From: Apodemus sylvaticus
Lineage: Eukaryota > Chordata > Mammalia > Rodentia > Muridae
Direction: 5' to 3'
Assembly: GCF_947179515.1 (NCBI RefSeq)
Contig: NC_067492.1
Location: 10,611,347 to 10,675,346, forward strand
Length of the DNA: 64,000 nt
Below are positions 1 through 10,819 of the stretch, piece by piece. A model generated the notes under the pieces. It saw only the letters and a list, made by a program, of their open reading frames with translations. It had not been told where the DNA came from and searched no databases. The position numbers and the translations under genes were made by a program. Each line of letters starts with the position of its first letter. The first letter of the stretch is position 1.

Positions 1-200
1 TTCCTCTTTCTCCACATCCTCGCCAACACCTGCTGTCTTCTGAGTTTTTAATGTTAGACATTCTTTCTATGCTGACTCAGAGGCTTGATCGCCATGGGAA
101 AGCTATCTTCCCAAGCCTGCTTCTTTGCATGACTGTCCATTCTTGACATATAGTTCCTTTTATTTGGGCCCCCAAATTGCCTTACTCCCTCAGGTGACTG

Positions 201-251
201 GAAACAAAACAAACAACAAACAAACAAACACAACCAACCAACCAAACAACC
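201..251 (+). repeat. (CAAA)n/(CAAC)n short simple repeat
   Basis: Imperfect runs of CAAA, then CCAA/CAAC tetranucleotides, with A+C only over about 50 bp. Confidence 0.8.
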
Positions 252-299
252 ATTGACCAGGAGTGACTGAGACCTCAATGGAGGCCATGGTTAGATTCT

Positions 300-2960
300 G
301 CACTAACAGGAGAAAAAGAAGAGGAGCATGCACAGTGTAGTGTGGACCGCTCACCACCTCACTGCCAGCCTCTCCAGCCTGTCACCCAGCCTGCCATCTC
401 AGGTGCACCGCTATACTGGTTCTAACCCTAGGAATTAGCCGTCATGGCTTCCACTGAGAAGCGGACCTTCAGCATCTTGCAGTCAGTGTGACCAGTCTGG
501 TTTCATTAGCATTTCGTTTGGTAAGCATCATCAGAAAAGGTCTCACTCAGCCCTGTTTGCTTTTGCAGGATCCCAGCTTCAGAGTTCCAAATATTCACCT
601 CAGAATGGGGCTCTCTACCTGGCTTCATTTGCAAGAGGAAGTACACGCACCCTGGAGTCACCCACTCCTGGTTCCAAGTCTTTGCTGGAGTTTTTCTAAG
701 TCATTGCTGAGAGGTGTGCACTTGGCAGGAAGGAGCTAGATACAGCCCACATCTGCATCTTCAGAAGAAACCAAAAGAACATGGAAATGGCCTTTCTGTG
801 CCTTCCGCCTCACAGTGAGGAATGATAAGCCTTCCTTATCGAAGATCTTCAAAGGCATTCCAATCAATCAAAGGAATCAACAGCGAACAGCTCTGTCCAA
901 CCCCTGCACACCAAAGTGAAAGTCTGGAGTTCTCAAAGAGGATATTTTTTTTTGCGGGGGCTGGGGGAGGGGGCCTGGAGATCGGGCCACAGTAGCTGCA
1001 GAGGACCAGGCAACACATAAAACACTCACTGCCCCTCCCCTGTGGGTCTAGCAATAAAAGACAGCCTTCTGGGGCTGAGCGCTGGGGAGGCAAAGACGTT
1101 TCTTTACTCTCCCAGGCAGTGGGTTTTCAACAAATGAATGCGTTTTCGAATTAATTCCTATTTCATAGCAATTTGAACGTTATTGTTGACTTGCTCACAT
1201 AAATTGTATCATCCAGAAACACAAATTGGATGCCACTTCCTTCCTGAAAACCCCGGGAGACCAAGGCGTCTCTTAGAATAAAAATCTAAGCTCCTATCTT
1301 ACCTTGCAGGGCCTGTCGGATGAACCCCTCCAAGTTCCATTGCTACTCTGCACATCACATCCTTGGGGGGAGCTGGGGCTAACCCCATCCCATCCCCTGT
1401 TCCTGGGTAGACAAAGACCCTTGCTTGATACATGTCACTCTGGCTTTGGAGTTCCAGAGATTCAACTGGATGTTTCCCATCTTTGGTACACCAAGCAAAC
1501 TGTCCCCCGAGGGGACCTAAACTGATCATGGGAGCCTTGTGCCTAAGGTTCTTAGCATCTGCTCGCATCACAAGAGACATCTGGTCGAATTAAATCCCTC
1601 AGAGCATTCACCCACCTTCTTCCCCACCCACCATTCCCTTCCTTGTCCCATCAGCCGTACCTATGTGCACGTCTCTGAGGTGACAGGACTCTCTGACCAC
1701 CTTCTTGCCCTGGCTCCTGGCTTACTGTTCCTTTTTTGTTTTAAATTTGCAATGCTGAGGAAGTTTTGTCCCCAATTCTTCTCAATTTCTTTGAGTTTGT
1801 GCTTAGCCCTCATAGCCTGAAGTCAGTTCTTGTACCCGATCCTTGTCGTGCACAACGGTCCAGTACATGACAAAGCCAGACTTAACTTCACAACAGCAAG
1901 CACAGGGTTCTACTGCAGTAGATCTGAGCTCAAGGCTTGTGTTCACTCGAGCCTCAGATATATCTGAGGAAATAAACCTGGGCTGGTTTCAGCCTTGGGG
2001 TCCGCATCCTGTAGGGCAGTGCTTTATTGCAGTCCTGAGCACAGGGTAAAAACTAGGTAGTCGTCCTTAGCTGTGAGCCATCAGCCTGGGATCAGGCGAG
2101 ATGTGAGACAGTCTTGTAGTGATCCCTGTGTCTAAACTCTGACATGTTACCCTCTGCAGAGAGCACTTAGTTCCTATCATAGCCCTAGGTATTTCCCTGG
2201 AGACTCAAGGTTGGCTTGGCAAGGCCTCTCATTAACAAACAGTAGCTTCCACACTGCAGGCTAACTGCCATCTTACCACCCCTCTGGGTTATGGGAAGTG
2301 CATCACACTGGGGATGCCCCAAAGTCTAGTCTTTCTCGTGCCACAGTGGCGCAGGTGCCCCCTTTGGATAGGTCTTCTTTCTAGCTGAGCTCACCTTTGA
2401 CTCTGAGCCCTACAGCAGCAGTGCTTAAAGCCAGATTTCTACTCGGACTTCTTCTATAATTCTAATTTGCCTCAAGTTTAGTCTAGGAGAATCTCTCATA
2501 AAAGTAATGCCAGTCATTTTCTTCTCAAATGCCTTTCCAGAGCAAGAAAAGTTCAAGGCCACTCCCCGTGTTTGGTCTCTTCTGCTCCTCTGTCCCCAGT
2601 GCACAGCTCAGGTCCCTGATCTGCTCAGTATTACACCATCAAAATGGAGGCACCTCATGCATACCGATGCAGGCAATAGTAGTCACCTGGGTGGTGCCAG
2701 CTGGGATATAGGCTCTGCCTGCATATATGGGCAAGACCTAGATCCAGTGGAGTGGCCGCAAGACTCATTCTTCTAGGGATAATTAAGTTTCAGTGGTATA
2801 CTTTGAGAGACAGAGTCAGAGAAGTTGGGTGGAAACGACTTCATTTTGCTTATGTGTGGATCGAGTGATTGGGTAGCATGGTTCTAAGGCTCTTCCAGTT
2901 CTGATGTACCACAGGATGCCAGAATTTTGGAAGAAGATGCTTTGAAGAAACAGCTGTGGG
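300..2960. other. Unique intronic sequence, nothing recognised
   Basis: Ordinary mixed-composition sequence with short open frames and no domain, repeat family or structural RNA that I can name. There is a short T-run and G-rich patch near 945-975. Confidence 0.6.
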
Positions 2961-2967
2961 GTGGGGA

Positions 2968-3180
2968 TCCTCCTAAGGATAAGGAGCTTGTTTCTCAAGC
3001 TTGAGGACCTGAGATCAAATCCCCAGAACCCGTGTGTGGGTGTCTGTAATCCTAGTACTCTGAGAATGAGATGGGGTGTAGAGGCAGGAGAATCTTGGAA
3101 GCCTGTGGGCCCACTGGCCTGGTGTGTGCAATGATTGACACCCTAAGGTGTCCTGTGACAGCTATAGACTCGCTGTGTTA
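2968..3180 (+). repeat. B4-family SINE
   Basis: A tRNA-like head (AAGGAGCTTGTTTCTCAAGC, then GAGGACCTGAGATCAAATCC) runs into a B1-like body with GAGATGG, GAGGCAGGAGAATCTTGGAAGC and GCCTGGTGTGTGCAATGA. This order is typical of the muroid B4 SINE, diverged from consensus. Confidence 0.75.
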
Positions 3181-3210
3181 CATACCAGCCTCCCCTCCAA
3201 TACATATATT

Positions 3211-3325
3211 CTTTGTTTGTTTTTTCGAGACAGGGTTTCTCTGTGTAGCCCTGGCTGTCCTGGAACTCACTCTGTAGACCAGGCTGGCCTTGAACTCTGA
3301 AATCCACCTGCCTCTGCCTCCCAAT
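3211..3325 (-). repeat. B1 SINE, 5'-truncated
   Basis: On the plus strand a T-rich tail is followed by CGAGACAGGGTTTCTCTGTG, the TAGACCAGGCTGGCC segment and CCTGCCTCTGCCTCCCAA. This is B1 in reverse orientation. The first ~35 bp of the element (the GCCGGGCG end) are missing. Confidence 0.92.
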
Positions 3326-3339
3326 AGCCACGGCAACCT

Positions 3340-3975
3340 CAGTCATATTGCAGTTAGGGAATGAAGGTGAGAAAGACAGACAATCAAGCCATCCTCGCTT
3401 GAACTGGATCTCTGAACAGGCACAGAGTCCTGAGTGCCTGCCAGGGTGCTGACATGTCATCTCCTCCATCCAGGATGGAGGATAGAGAGACTCTCTGGCC
3501 TGCCACCAGGAGGGCTGAGCCTCTTGCAGGACACTGCGCTAATGAAATTCAGAAGAAATCTGTTTCCACAGCCCGGAGTGAGGAGACAGCTTTGCTTAGT
3601 GAACCAAATACATAATCAACCAGGAGACCCCGGGCAGTCTAATCCAGGTGTGCGGTTGCTGCGGCAGCGGCGATGCTGTCTAACCCCTCCATGCCTCAGT
3701 TTCACCAGCTGCATCCAGCAGATAAGGCCAGGCAGCAAAATGAAGGCTCAGACAGGTGGGCAGCCAGAGTGGGAAGAGCGCCATGGACATGCTCCTAGGA
3801 GCTGGGCAGGGGAAGCCTTGGGCAAACCATGAATTTACTTCTCCTTAAGCAGCCACAAGATAAGTGCCTGTTTGTTTATCACTCTGTCTCTCTGATGTCC
3901 TTTTTTAAAAAAAAAAAAAGTGTTTGTGTCTAAGGAGACTTAGAAAACAGTTTTCCTCCACTATCAGTCAGCGGT
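3340..3975. other. Unique intronic sequence
   Basis: No gene recognised. A short CCTCAGTTTC motif near 3690 could be a MIR fragment, and a run of about 13 A lies near 3907-3919. Confidence 0.5.
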
Positions 3976-4038
3976 GGAGACGGGGTGGGGGGAGTGGGAG
4001 GAGGGGGATGGGGAGGAGGGGGTTGGGGGAGGGGGGGA
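3976..4038 (+). repeat. G-rich low-complexity block
   Basis: About 60 bp of G runs of 3-7 separated by A or T (GGGGTGGGGGGAGTGGGAGG and following). It has many G tracts, enough for several possible G-quadruplexes on the plus strand (C-rich in the Cdh13 sense). Confidence 0.85.
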
Positions 4039-4301
4039 AAATGAGATGATTTTTCTCTTGATACCTCAGAACCTCCCGAGCTACCTCAATTGGAAGTCTC
4101 ATCTCCCCTCTGCTACAAATGTCGTTGTCCTTGTTCCTAATTGTGAGTAAACCGAGATGTCGGGGTGTAATATTAACTCGGTGCCCCTTAAACCTGGCTT
4201 TACCGCAGCACACCCTGGGAGTTTTATGAGCACACTGGAGCTTGGTCACACTCCGGGACATTCTGACTTAATTGCTTTCAAATGTGGCTTGAGCATGCAG
4301 G

Positions 4302-4336
4302 GTGGAGGTGGGGTGAGGGGTGGGGGGGGGGGTGGA
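4302..4336 (+). repeat. G-rich low-complexity block
   Basis: GGTGGAGGTGGGGTGAGGGG followed by a run of ten G and GTGG. It has G-quadruplex potential on the plus strand. Confidence 0.8.
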
Positions 4337-4396
4337 CAGAGTTCAAAAGCTCCCCGGGGTGATTCTAATACCAGCAAAGTCTGAGAACTACAAATG

Positions 4397-4427
4397 CCAC
4401 CTTGAAGGTCACAGACCTTTAAGGTGG
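4397..4427. other. Short inverted repeat (stem-loop)
   Basis: CCACCTTGAAGGT and ACCTTTAAGGTGG are 13-bp arms around a 5-nt loop. There is one mismatch in DNA, which would be a G-U pair in plus-strand RNA. Function unknown. Confidence 0.7.
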
Positions 4428-4845
4428 AAATGCTGGCCTCGCTGAATTCAGGCCGGCTTCTGGATTCCTCCTACCCAAAGTTATCTGCAGTAAGGCTTCA
4501 GTCTTAGGAAAATGCCTTCATCTCTTGGCCTGAAGTCTGCTTTTCGTGAAAGAAGTAATACTCAGGCCTGTGGCATTCACAGTCATCTGATGTCTAGACA
4601 AGGATCGAGCAAAGAAACCCAGGACACAGCTGCCCTGCTCTCTGCAGCCTTTAAAGCAACAAAGTATCCATCTATGGGTTGGGTGGGGGGCTTTCTAACT
4701 GCAAAAGGAAGCATCTGCTATAACAAGCGTAGCTAGTACACAGTGGAACCCAGGAAGGGCTGCATTGGACCGGGCTCAGAGGTCATTCTGAGTGAAGTAA
4801 TGAAGTAAACAAGAAATAAGCTGTAGTGAGTCAAGTACTTAGGAA

Positions 4846-4848
<3 letters not shown>

Positions 4849-4896
<48 letters not shown>

Positions 4897-5009
4897 TCTC
4901 TCTGTGTGTGTGTGATAGAGAGAGAGAGAGAGAGAGGTTGTATATGTGCCTATGTGGGATGTGTGTGTGAGCTTGTGTGTGCATGTGCCTGTGGTATGTG
5001 TGCGCGTGC

Positions 5010-5061
<52 letters not shown>

Positions 5062-5135
5062 GGTTGTATATGTGCCTGTGTGGGATGTGTGTGTGAGCTT
5101 GTGTGTGCATGTGCCTGTGGTATGTGTGCGCGTGC

Positions 5136-5221
<86 letters not shown>

Positions 5222-5290
5222 CTGTGTATATGTGCCTGTGGTGTGTGTCTGTGTGTGTCTGTGTGTGAGGGGGTGCATGGTAATATATGT
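4849..5290. repeat. Compound (CT)n (TG)n (GA)n microsatellite with 126-bp duplication
   Basis: About 27 CT units are followed by TG and GA tracts, then TG-rich sequence. A 126-bp segment beginning GTTGTATATGTGCC at 4937 is repeated at 5063 with about one base change. A (GA)~25 tract ends near 5218, and a third, diverged copy of the TG part follows. Long reading frames here are only SL, HT, RE or VC repeats and are not genes. Confidence 0.95.
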
Positions 5291-5299
5291 GTGTAGGTA

Positions 5300-7290
5300 T
5301 ACAAGTGGACTAAGTGGTCAATCTCAGTTATACCTCAGGATCCAAGATCTGGAAAGTTTGTTGAAACTCAACTTTTGGGACCTGCTCTGGTGTTTATGCC
5401 CCAGTCGACATGGGTGGAGATTTCCACCTAGTTCCTGGATAATAATGTAAATTGAGGGACACACTCTTGGTGGCTTCCCTAATAGATATGCCTGCAAAGA
5501 GAACATCTCTAATATCCACCTGCTTAACCGCTACCTGGGCTCTAATATATACCTTTACCCCTATTTCACCTGCCTGGGACCTAAGCTTGTAAGCTGGTAT
5601 ATGACAGATGACTCCCAATGGCAGACACTGCCTGCCTACACACCACACTTACAGCTTTCACACCATCAGGAGACGCTGCTGTGATAATTCTCATCCAAAG
5701 AAAGAGGCAACAGAGGCTGAGATTCAAATAATGCCCACGGTGAGATGAGAGACTGGGAGGCACATCAAATGGAGAATACCCAACCTCTCTGCACCCACAA
5801 GAATAGAAATTTTGCATGGTTCATCTGAAAGCAAAGTTAAAATTTGAAGCTTGGTGGATCTTTCTGCCTCTAAAATTCGGGTCTCAACTTGAGTTGTTTG
5901 TGCCTTTCCACACAGGTTGTTCCTTGGTCATGTGGGCCACAGGTTGACCACAGTGATAGGAGCAGATAAGAGGGTAGAGATGGAGATTTTCGTGGTGACT
6001 GAGGACATGTTTATCACCTCAGCATGAAGGAGATATGTTCATGAAGTTGCCTTGGACTATACAGAGGGAGACTCTGCATTAAGAAAACAAACCGACAACG
6101 CTCCAAATGGCAGGATTGGAGCAACACACTACTGTCTCAGGTGCGTTATCAGCTGTGTTGTTGCCCATTGGCTCCCAGTAGGAACAGATCTTCACCGTGG
6201 CATAATAGATGCTGAGTTGGTGATGGTGCCCCCAGATGGTGATGGACTAGCGACCCCAGGAAACTAAATGAGTATGAGATCCATCAGCTGCGTGGGATCT
6301 GGACATAGTTGTGTCCACATGCACCTTGGGCATAGAAATGATGGACATGAGGCAGAAGAAGCTGAGCTTTTAAGGGCAGAAGGCCTGAAGAGCAGACTTT
6401 CCACATGCAGTTCTGAGCAATGTTGATTCAAAGCTGCATGTCTAAAGTGTCAGCAGTGGCTACTATGGCTCTCCTGTGGGGACATTCTGCCTATAGTCCA
6501 AGATAACTGGAACTATCTAGAGTTACAATTGACTAAGTTATAAGACTTAGATGTGACCACTGAATACCCTATAGTGCTCAGGACATCCCCAAATGTCACT
6601 AGGGCTCAGGATGAGAAGTTTTGCATTGAAATACCTGGATTATTTCCTGCCATGACACTTGCTCTGGCTGTACCAGCCTGGTTACCTGAGCCTGATGGCA
6701 ATTCTGTTGGGTACTTGTATCCTTTGACACATCCATTTTCCTTGTAAAGAACTCAAAGGAGACATCATTGGCGACCCCAAAGTAGTCAAAGAGGTGACCA
6801 GACTAGAGGATGAAGAAGACGACTTATATTATTATCCCCACAGTGGAAGGCTTGGAGCTTTCCAAGTTCTAATACCATCAAGGATAGTTCAATCCTAACA
6901 AAGTGTTAGGTGTATCACCCAGGCATGGCATGAGCATCATTATAAACAAGATAATACCCTAAGTAACACTCTAGCCTAGACGTATTTGTACCTCCTAAAT
7001 GTCTTATGGTTTTGAACTTTAAGATAGGTCTATTTCCAGACAAAAATATCCTTTTTCATATTCAGTTACCTTGTGTTGAGTTGTCTTGGAGCTATGCATT
7101 GGTTAGAGATAAGGCAGAGGTCATTACAGGAGGAAGGCACACAAGCAATGAAACTTGACTGCTGGGAGCATTTTATGGCCGTGTCCTTAACCATAGCATC
7201 AAAAGATGACCAAGAACTTGATTCCAAGCAGAGTATGTTGCTTAGGAGGAAATGTGGACATGTGTTTGACCCCGAGGTCCTCCTATGTCT
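5300..7290. other. Unique intronic sequence, possible coding-like fragment at 6749
   Basis: No named repeat. A frame on the plus strand near 6749-6897 reads ELKGDIIGDPKVVKEVTR, then an acidic stretch, before a stop. I could not assign it to a protein; it may be chance or an old pseudogene scrap. Confidence 0.4.
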
Positions 7291-7297
7291 TGGGGGC

Positions 7298-7656
7298 TGT
7301 GGTAGTTTGAATGAGAATGGCCCCCAAAGGCATGTCTATTTCAATACTTGGTCTCTGGTTGGTGGAATTATTGGAAGGATTAGGAGGTATGGCCTTCATT
7401 GGAAGAGGTGAGGTGTGTGACTGGGAGTGAGTGGGCTTTGAAATTTCAAAAGACTTCCACCATTGTCAGTGTATATTCTTAGCTCCCGTTTGCGCATCGA
7501 GATGTGAACTCTTAGTCGTCCCCACCACCACACCTTGGCTCTTTGCTCGTGGACCTCAACCCTCTGAAGCCGTAGACCCAACTAAAAGCTGTCTTTGATA
7601 AGTTGTCTTAGTCATTGTATCAGGTGTGGAACAGCCATAGGAAGGTAACTGAGACA
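7298..7656 (+). mobile_element. LTR-like rodent repeat (type B)
   Basis: It starts TGTGGTAGTTTGAATGAGAA, has GGAGGTATGGCC inside, and ends ACTGAGACA, giving TG...CA ends of about 360 bp. This design resembles solo LTRs of the MaLR class and recurs at 22905 and 29453 in this window. The exact family name is not certain; an L1-related 3' segment is a weaker alternative. Confidence 0.6.
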
Positions 7657-7704
7657 GAGATCAAGAACCCCGGAGCCCCAAGGACCTGCTCTATACACAC
7701 AGTA

Positions 7705-8060
7705 CAGTATATTGTCAAACTGACTTGCTTTGGACCCACCTAGGAGTCTCACCTCCAGGTTTATGTGCAAGGATGTTTCTAAAGACTTTGACACAGAAGG
7801 AAAGACCCATCTTGATGTGGGGTCGCCATCCATGGGCTGGGATCCAGAACTGAATTAAGTGTGCTGAGCGCCAGTATCGTCTCTCTCTCTCTCTGCTCCT
7901 TGTCTGTGGATGGAATGTGACCAGACGCCTCTTGTTCACATGACCATGCTTTCCCCAGCATAACAGAACATTTCTCCTCAAACTGCAAGTCAAAATAACC
8001 CCTTCTCTAAGTTGTCTGTGTCAGGCACCTGTGCCACAACAACAAACAAAGCCCCAAATA
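7705..8060 (+). mobile_element. LTR-like rodent repeat (type C), diverged
   Basis: It contains GAAAGACCCATCTTGATGTG, CCATGGGCTGG, a CTCTCTCTGC segment, CTCAAACTGCAAGTCAAAATA and TAAGTTG...GTCAGG. This is the block order of a common rodent LTR-like repeat with a polyadenylation-type segment. Ends are approximate. Confidence 0.55.
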
Positions 8061-8209
8061 TAAGCATCGAGCTCATGTTCGTGACATTAAATGAGACAAT
8101 CCTGAATATTTATGGTGGGCCCCAACATACTGTAAATGTTCATAAAATGTTGGTACAGACATCAGCATAAACGCTACATCTTGGAAACCCCTTTGGTCTT
8201 CAGCCAACA

Positions 8210-8385
8210 TATTTATTATTAGTAAATATAATAAACATTCCTTATAGGTCTGTGTATATCAAGAACGCTAGTGACTTGGATGTAAAATGATTCCCTCAAA
8301 CTGAAAGCCAGATCAAACCCCTCTACCCTTAAGTTGCTATTGGCTTGTGTTTTGTTGCAGCGACAACGAAAGTAACTAATACAAG
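8210..8385 (+). mobile_element. 3' end of a type C LTR-like repeat
   Basis: CCTCAAACTGAAAGCCAGAT, then TTAAGTTGCT, TTTTGTTGCAGCGAC and AAAGTAACTAATACA match the 3' part of the same family as 7705-8060. It is truncated at its 5' side. Confidence 0.6.
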
Positions 8386-8389
8386 ATCC

Positions 8390-9185
8390 TAGTAGGCACT
8401 CAGGAACACAGTGGTACACAGTAAAGTCAGTTCCCTCTTCTTTCCAAAGACTTTCCCTCTTCTCTCACCCAGTTATCTGTCCAATTCCTATTATGCAGAA
8501 CTGGTCAGGGTGACATGCGCCTTTTACATCGATCTGTCATGTGTCCTGTCTTGCTTCATACCTCCCACGGAGACCATTCCAAGCCTTCCACCAGGACCCT
8601 CACTTGCCTAGCTGGCTCTGTCTCCCATTCCATCCCTGTCCTCCCATAGTGACAAATTAGCAACTAGCAGAGATTCTATTCACAGTGAGAGAGAATCATT
8701 ACCACCCGCTAATATTTTTATAGAATTTCATAAACTTGGTCATTCATGAATCATTTACAGTACTTTATTCCAATGAGGAGTTCACAAATCACTCAAACGC
8801 TGGCAAAACGCATAATAATGAGTGATATTTCAGGAGGCTTTACATTAATATGTCAGCTCCCAAGACTGTAAGAGCTAAATTATCTTGCCAGGTGCCACTT
8901 CAGGTCAGGACCACAGGAAGCCCTTCTGGGCACTGGGGCAGGGGACTGTGGTGGGGTGCCAGTCAGTCACAGAACAGGATGGAACTTAAGAGTCATTGAT
9001 CCTATGGTCGGTCAGACCCTCTTTCAGCCCAATTCAGATAGGTCTCAGGAAAGAGGCTAAGGAATCTGGATCTGATGTTGAAGTCTACTTGGGGATAAAA
9101 GTGTGAAGAAGGGACTTAGAGGTAGGGCTTTGGAGCTGTTGGGAAACTGGTATGGATCTTGAATCTAATGCGCACTGACTTTGAG
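8390..9185. other. Unique intronic sequence
   Basis: No gene seen. The AT-rich part 8690-8890 carries several ATTCAT/TAAT-type motifs and no repeat signature, so it could be a conserved non-coding stretch (inference only). Confidence 0.45.
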
Positions 9186-9189
9186 TCCT

Positions 9190-9682
9190 TAGAGAAGTTG
9201 GCAATCCTGTTTCCTTCTCTCTCTTCCTCCCTCTTCTCTCTCTCCATCCCTCCCTTCTCTCCCTCCATCATCTCTCCCCCTCTTCCCTCCTCTCCCTCCC
9301 TCCCTCCCTCCCTCCTTCCCTCCCTCCCTCCCTCCCTCCCTCCCTCTTCTCTCCCTTCCTTTGCTATTTTAGTCTTTCCCAGTCCTTCTCCCTCACTCCT
9401 TATTTTCGTTCTTTCTTCTTTCCTCCCTCCATCCTTCCCACCTTCCTTCTTTCAACTGAACAGGGTCAGCACATGCTAGGCAGGCATCTCTACCACTGAA
9501 CTGTATCTCCTGCCTGCCGTCTCTCTTTCTTCCTTTCCTTTCCTTTCCTTTCCTTTCCTTTCCTTTCCTCTCCTCTCCTCTCCTCTCCTCTCCTCTCCTC
9601 TCCTCTCCTCTCCTCTCCTCTCCCCTTCCTTCCTTCCTTCCTTCCTTCCTTCCTTCCTTCCTTCCTTCCTTCCTTCCTTCCT
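9190..9682. repeat. Polypyrimidine array: TCTC, CCCT, TCCTT, TCCTC, TTCC
   Basis: Nearly pure C/T on the plus strand, interrupted by about 60 bp of ID-like sequence at 9460-9518. The part beside the B1 shows clean blocks: TCCTT units from 9531, TCCTC units from about 9567, TTCC units from about 9627, then the B1 poly(T). Confidence 0.95.
9460..9518 (-). repeat. ID-like SINE fragment
   Basis: AGCACATGCTAGGCAGGCAT followed by CTCTACCACTGAACTG is the reverse complement of the ID tRNA-like core (CAGTGGTAGAG, CTTGCCTAGCA). Confidence 0.7.
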
Positions 9683-9858
9683 TTTTTTTTTTTTTTTTGA
9701 GACAGGGTTTCTCTGTATAGCTCTGGCTATCCTGGAACTCACTCTGGAGACCTGGCTATCCTGGAACTCACTCTGGAGACCAGGCCTTGAACTCAGAAAT
9801 CCACCTGCCTCTGCCTCCCAAGTGTTGGGATTAAAGGCATGCGCCACCACTGCCCGGC
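9683..9858 (-). repeat. B1 SINE with an extra 29-bp internal unit
   Basis: Full-length B1 in reverse orientation, from poly(T) through GAGACAGGGTTTCTCTGTAT to GCGCCACCACTGCCCGGC. The segment CTGGCTATCCTGGAACTCAC plus TCTGGAGAC occurs twice in tandem, identically, at 9723-9751 and 9752-9780; standard B1 has it once. The short CTGG after the repeat is missing. Confidence 0.93.
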
Positions 9859-9885
9859 AGAAAAACCTTCTTTCTAAGTTGCTAT

Positions 9886-9998
9886 TTGAGACAGGATCTC
9901 ATTGGATTGTTCAGACTGGTTTTGAATTCACTCTGGAATTCTAACTGGCCTTCCACCTGTGATCCTTCTGCCTCAGCCTCCTGGGTCCCTGGGATGAT
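9886..9998 (-). repeat. Old B1-like (PB1) SINE
   Basis: TTGAGACAGGATCTCATTGG, ACTGGTTTTGAATTCACTCT and CCTTCTGCCTCAGCCTCCTG match the reverse of a 7SL-derived monomer, well diverged. Confidence 0.65.
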
Positions 9999-10038
9999 GG
10001 GGGTCGGGGGTGCTGGGTGGGGGGTGGGGGATGGGGGT
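9999..10038 (+). repeat. G-rich low-complexity block
   Basis: Runs of 3-6 G (GGGGTGGGGGATGGGGG), with G-quadruplex potential on the plus strand. Confidence 0.75.
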
Positions 10039-10403
10039 ACTCTGCTCCCTGTTCTTGGCAGCTCTTGGTTCTTCCGCCTGGTATGTGAGACAGATAAAAG
10101 TATACACAGGGAGAGCTATCTGCAGTGTTTAAAAATGGTAGCTTTTAATATTGGTATTCATTTAGGGTCAAGGACAACTGTAACTCAAGTAATGTCTTAT
10201 TCACCAGCCCTCTTGACTTCCATCGGAGTGTCTTCTGGTTGGGTTTGGGGGAACTGTTGTCTCCCACACCTGTGCTTTTGCACATGAACAGTGTTATCTA
10301 ACTCCAAAACAAACAACAGCTCTATTAGAGCAATTATGATGTCAATACACACACCCACATGCTCTCTGCTTTTGAAACTTGGGAGAATAGAAGGAACCCA
10401 AGC

Positions 10404-10440
10404 TGGGGGTGGGGGGGTTGGGGGGGTTGGGGGGATGTGG
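10404..10440 (+). repeat. G-rich block with GGGGGGTTG repeats
   Basis: Four G runs of 5-7 separated by T or TT and ending GGATGTGG. The spacing is close to ideal for a G-quadruplex. Confidence 0.8.
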
Positions 10441-10751
10441 AGACCCAGGATGTATGCTTTGAAGAAGCCACACAGTCCCCAGCCATGCCTACTGTCACAA
10501 GCAGAATGAATCTGGCCTCAGTCTTCAAGACAGGAAGTTACTTCCCAAGAGAGTTTGAAATGGACAGGATAGACACCATCCTTGTGTCTAAGGATAGCCT
10601 GACAACAGTCACCTGGCTCCTCCTCAGGGAGAGAAGGAGATGGAAGGGAGACTGAAGGGAAGAGCTGCGGATGGGGAGGCAGGGCAGGAGAACCCAGGCT
10701 GCCAAGGCTATGCGGAGCAAAATCCCGTAAAGGGTCAAAGATGACAGCTTT

Positions 10752-10815
10752 GCCATCCATCCATCCATCCATCCATCCATCCATCCATCCATCAATCCAT
10801 CCATCCATCCATCCT
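10752..10815. repeat. (CCAT)n microsatellite
   Basis: About 15 CCAT units with one CAAT interruption. Its minus-strand translation is MDGW repeats and is not a protein gene. Confidence 0.97.
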
Positions 10816-10819
10816 CATC

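Noticed and set aside
4733..5304. Open frames of 157-181 codons on the minus strand and several on the plus strand
   Set aside because: Pure translations of CT/TG/GA repeats (SL, TH, RE, VC strings); no non-repeat domain.
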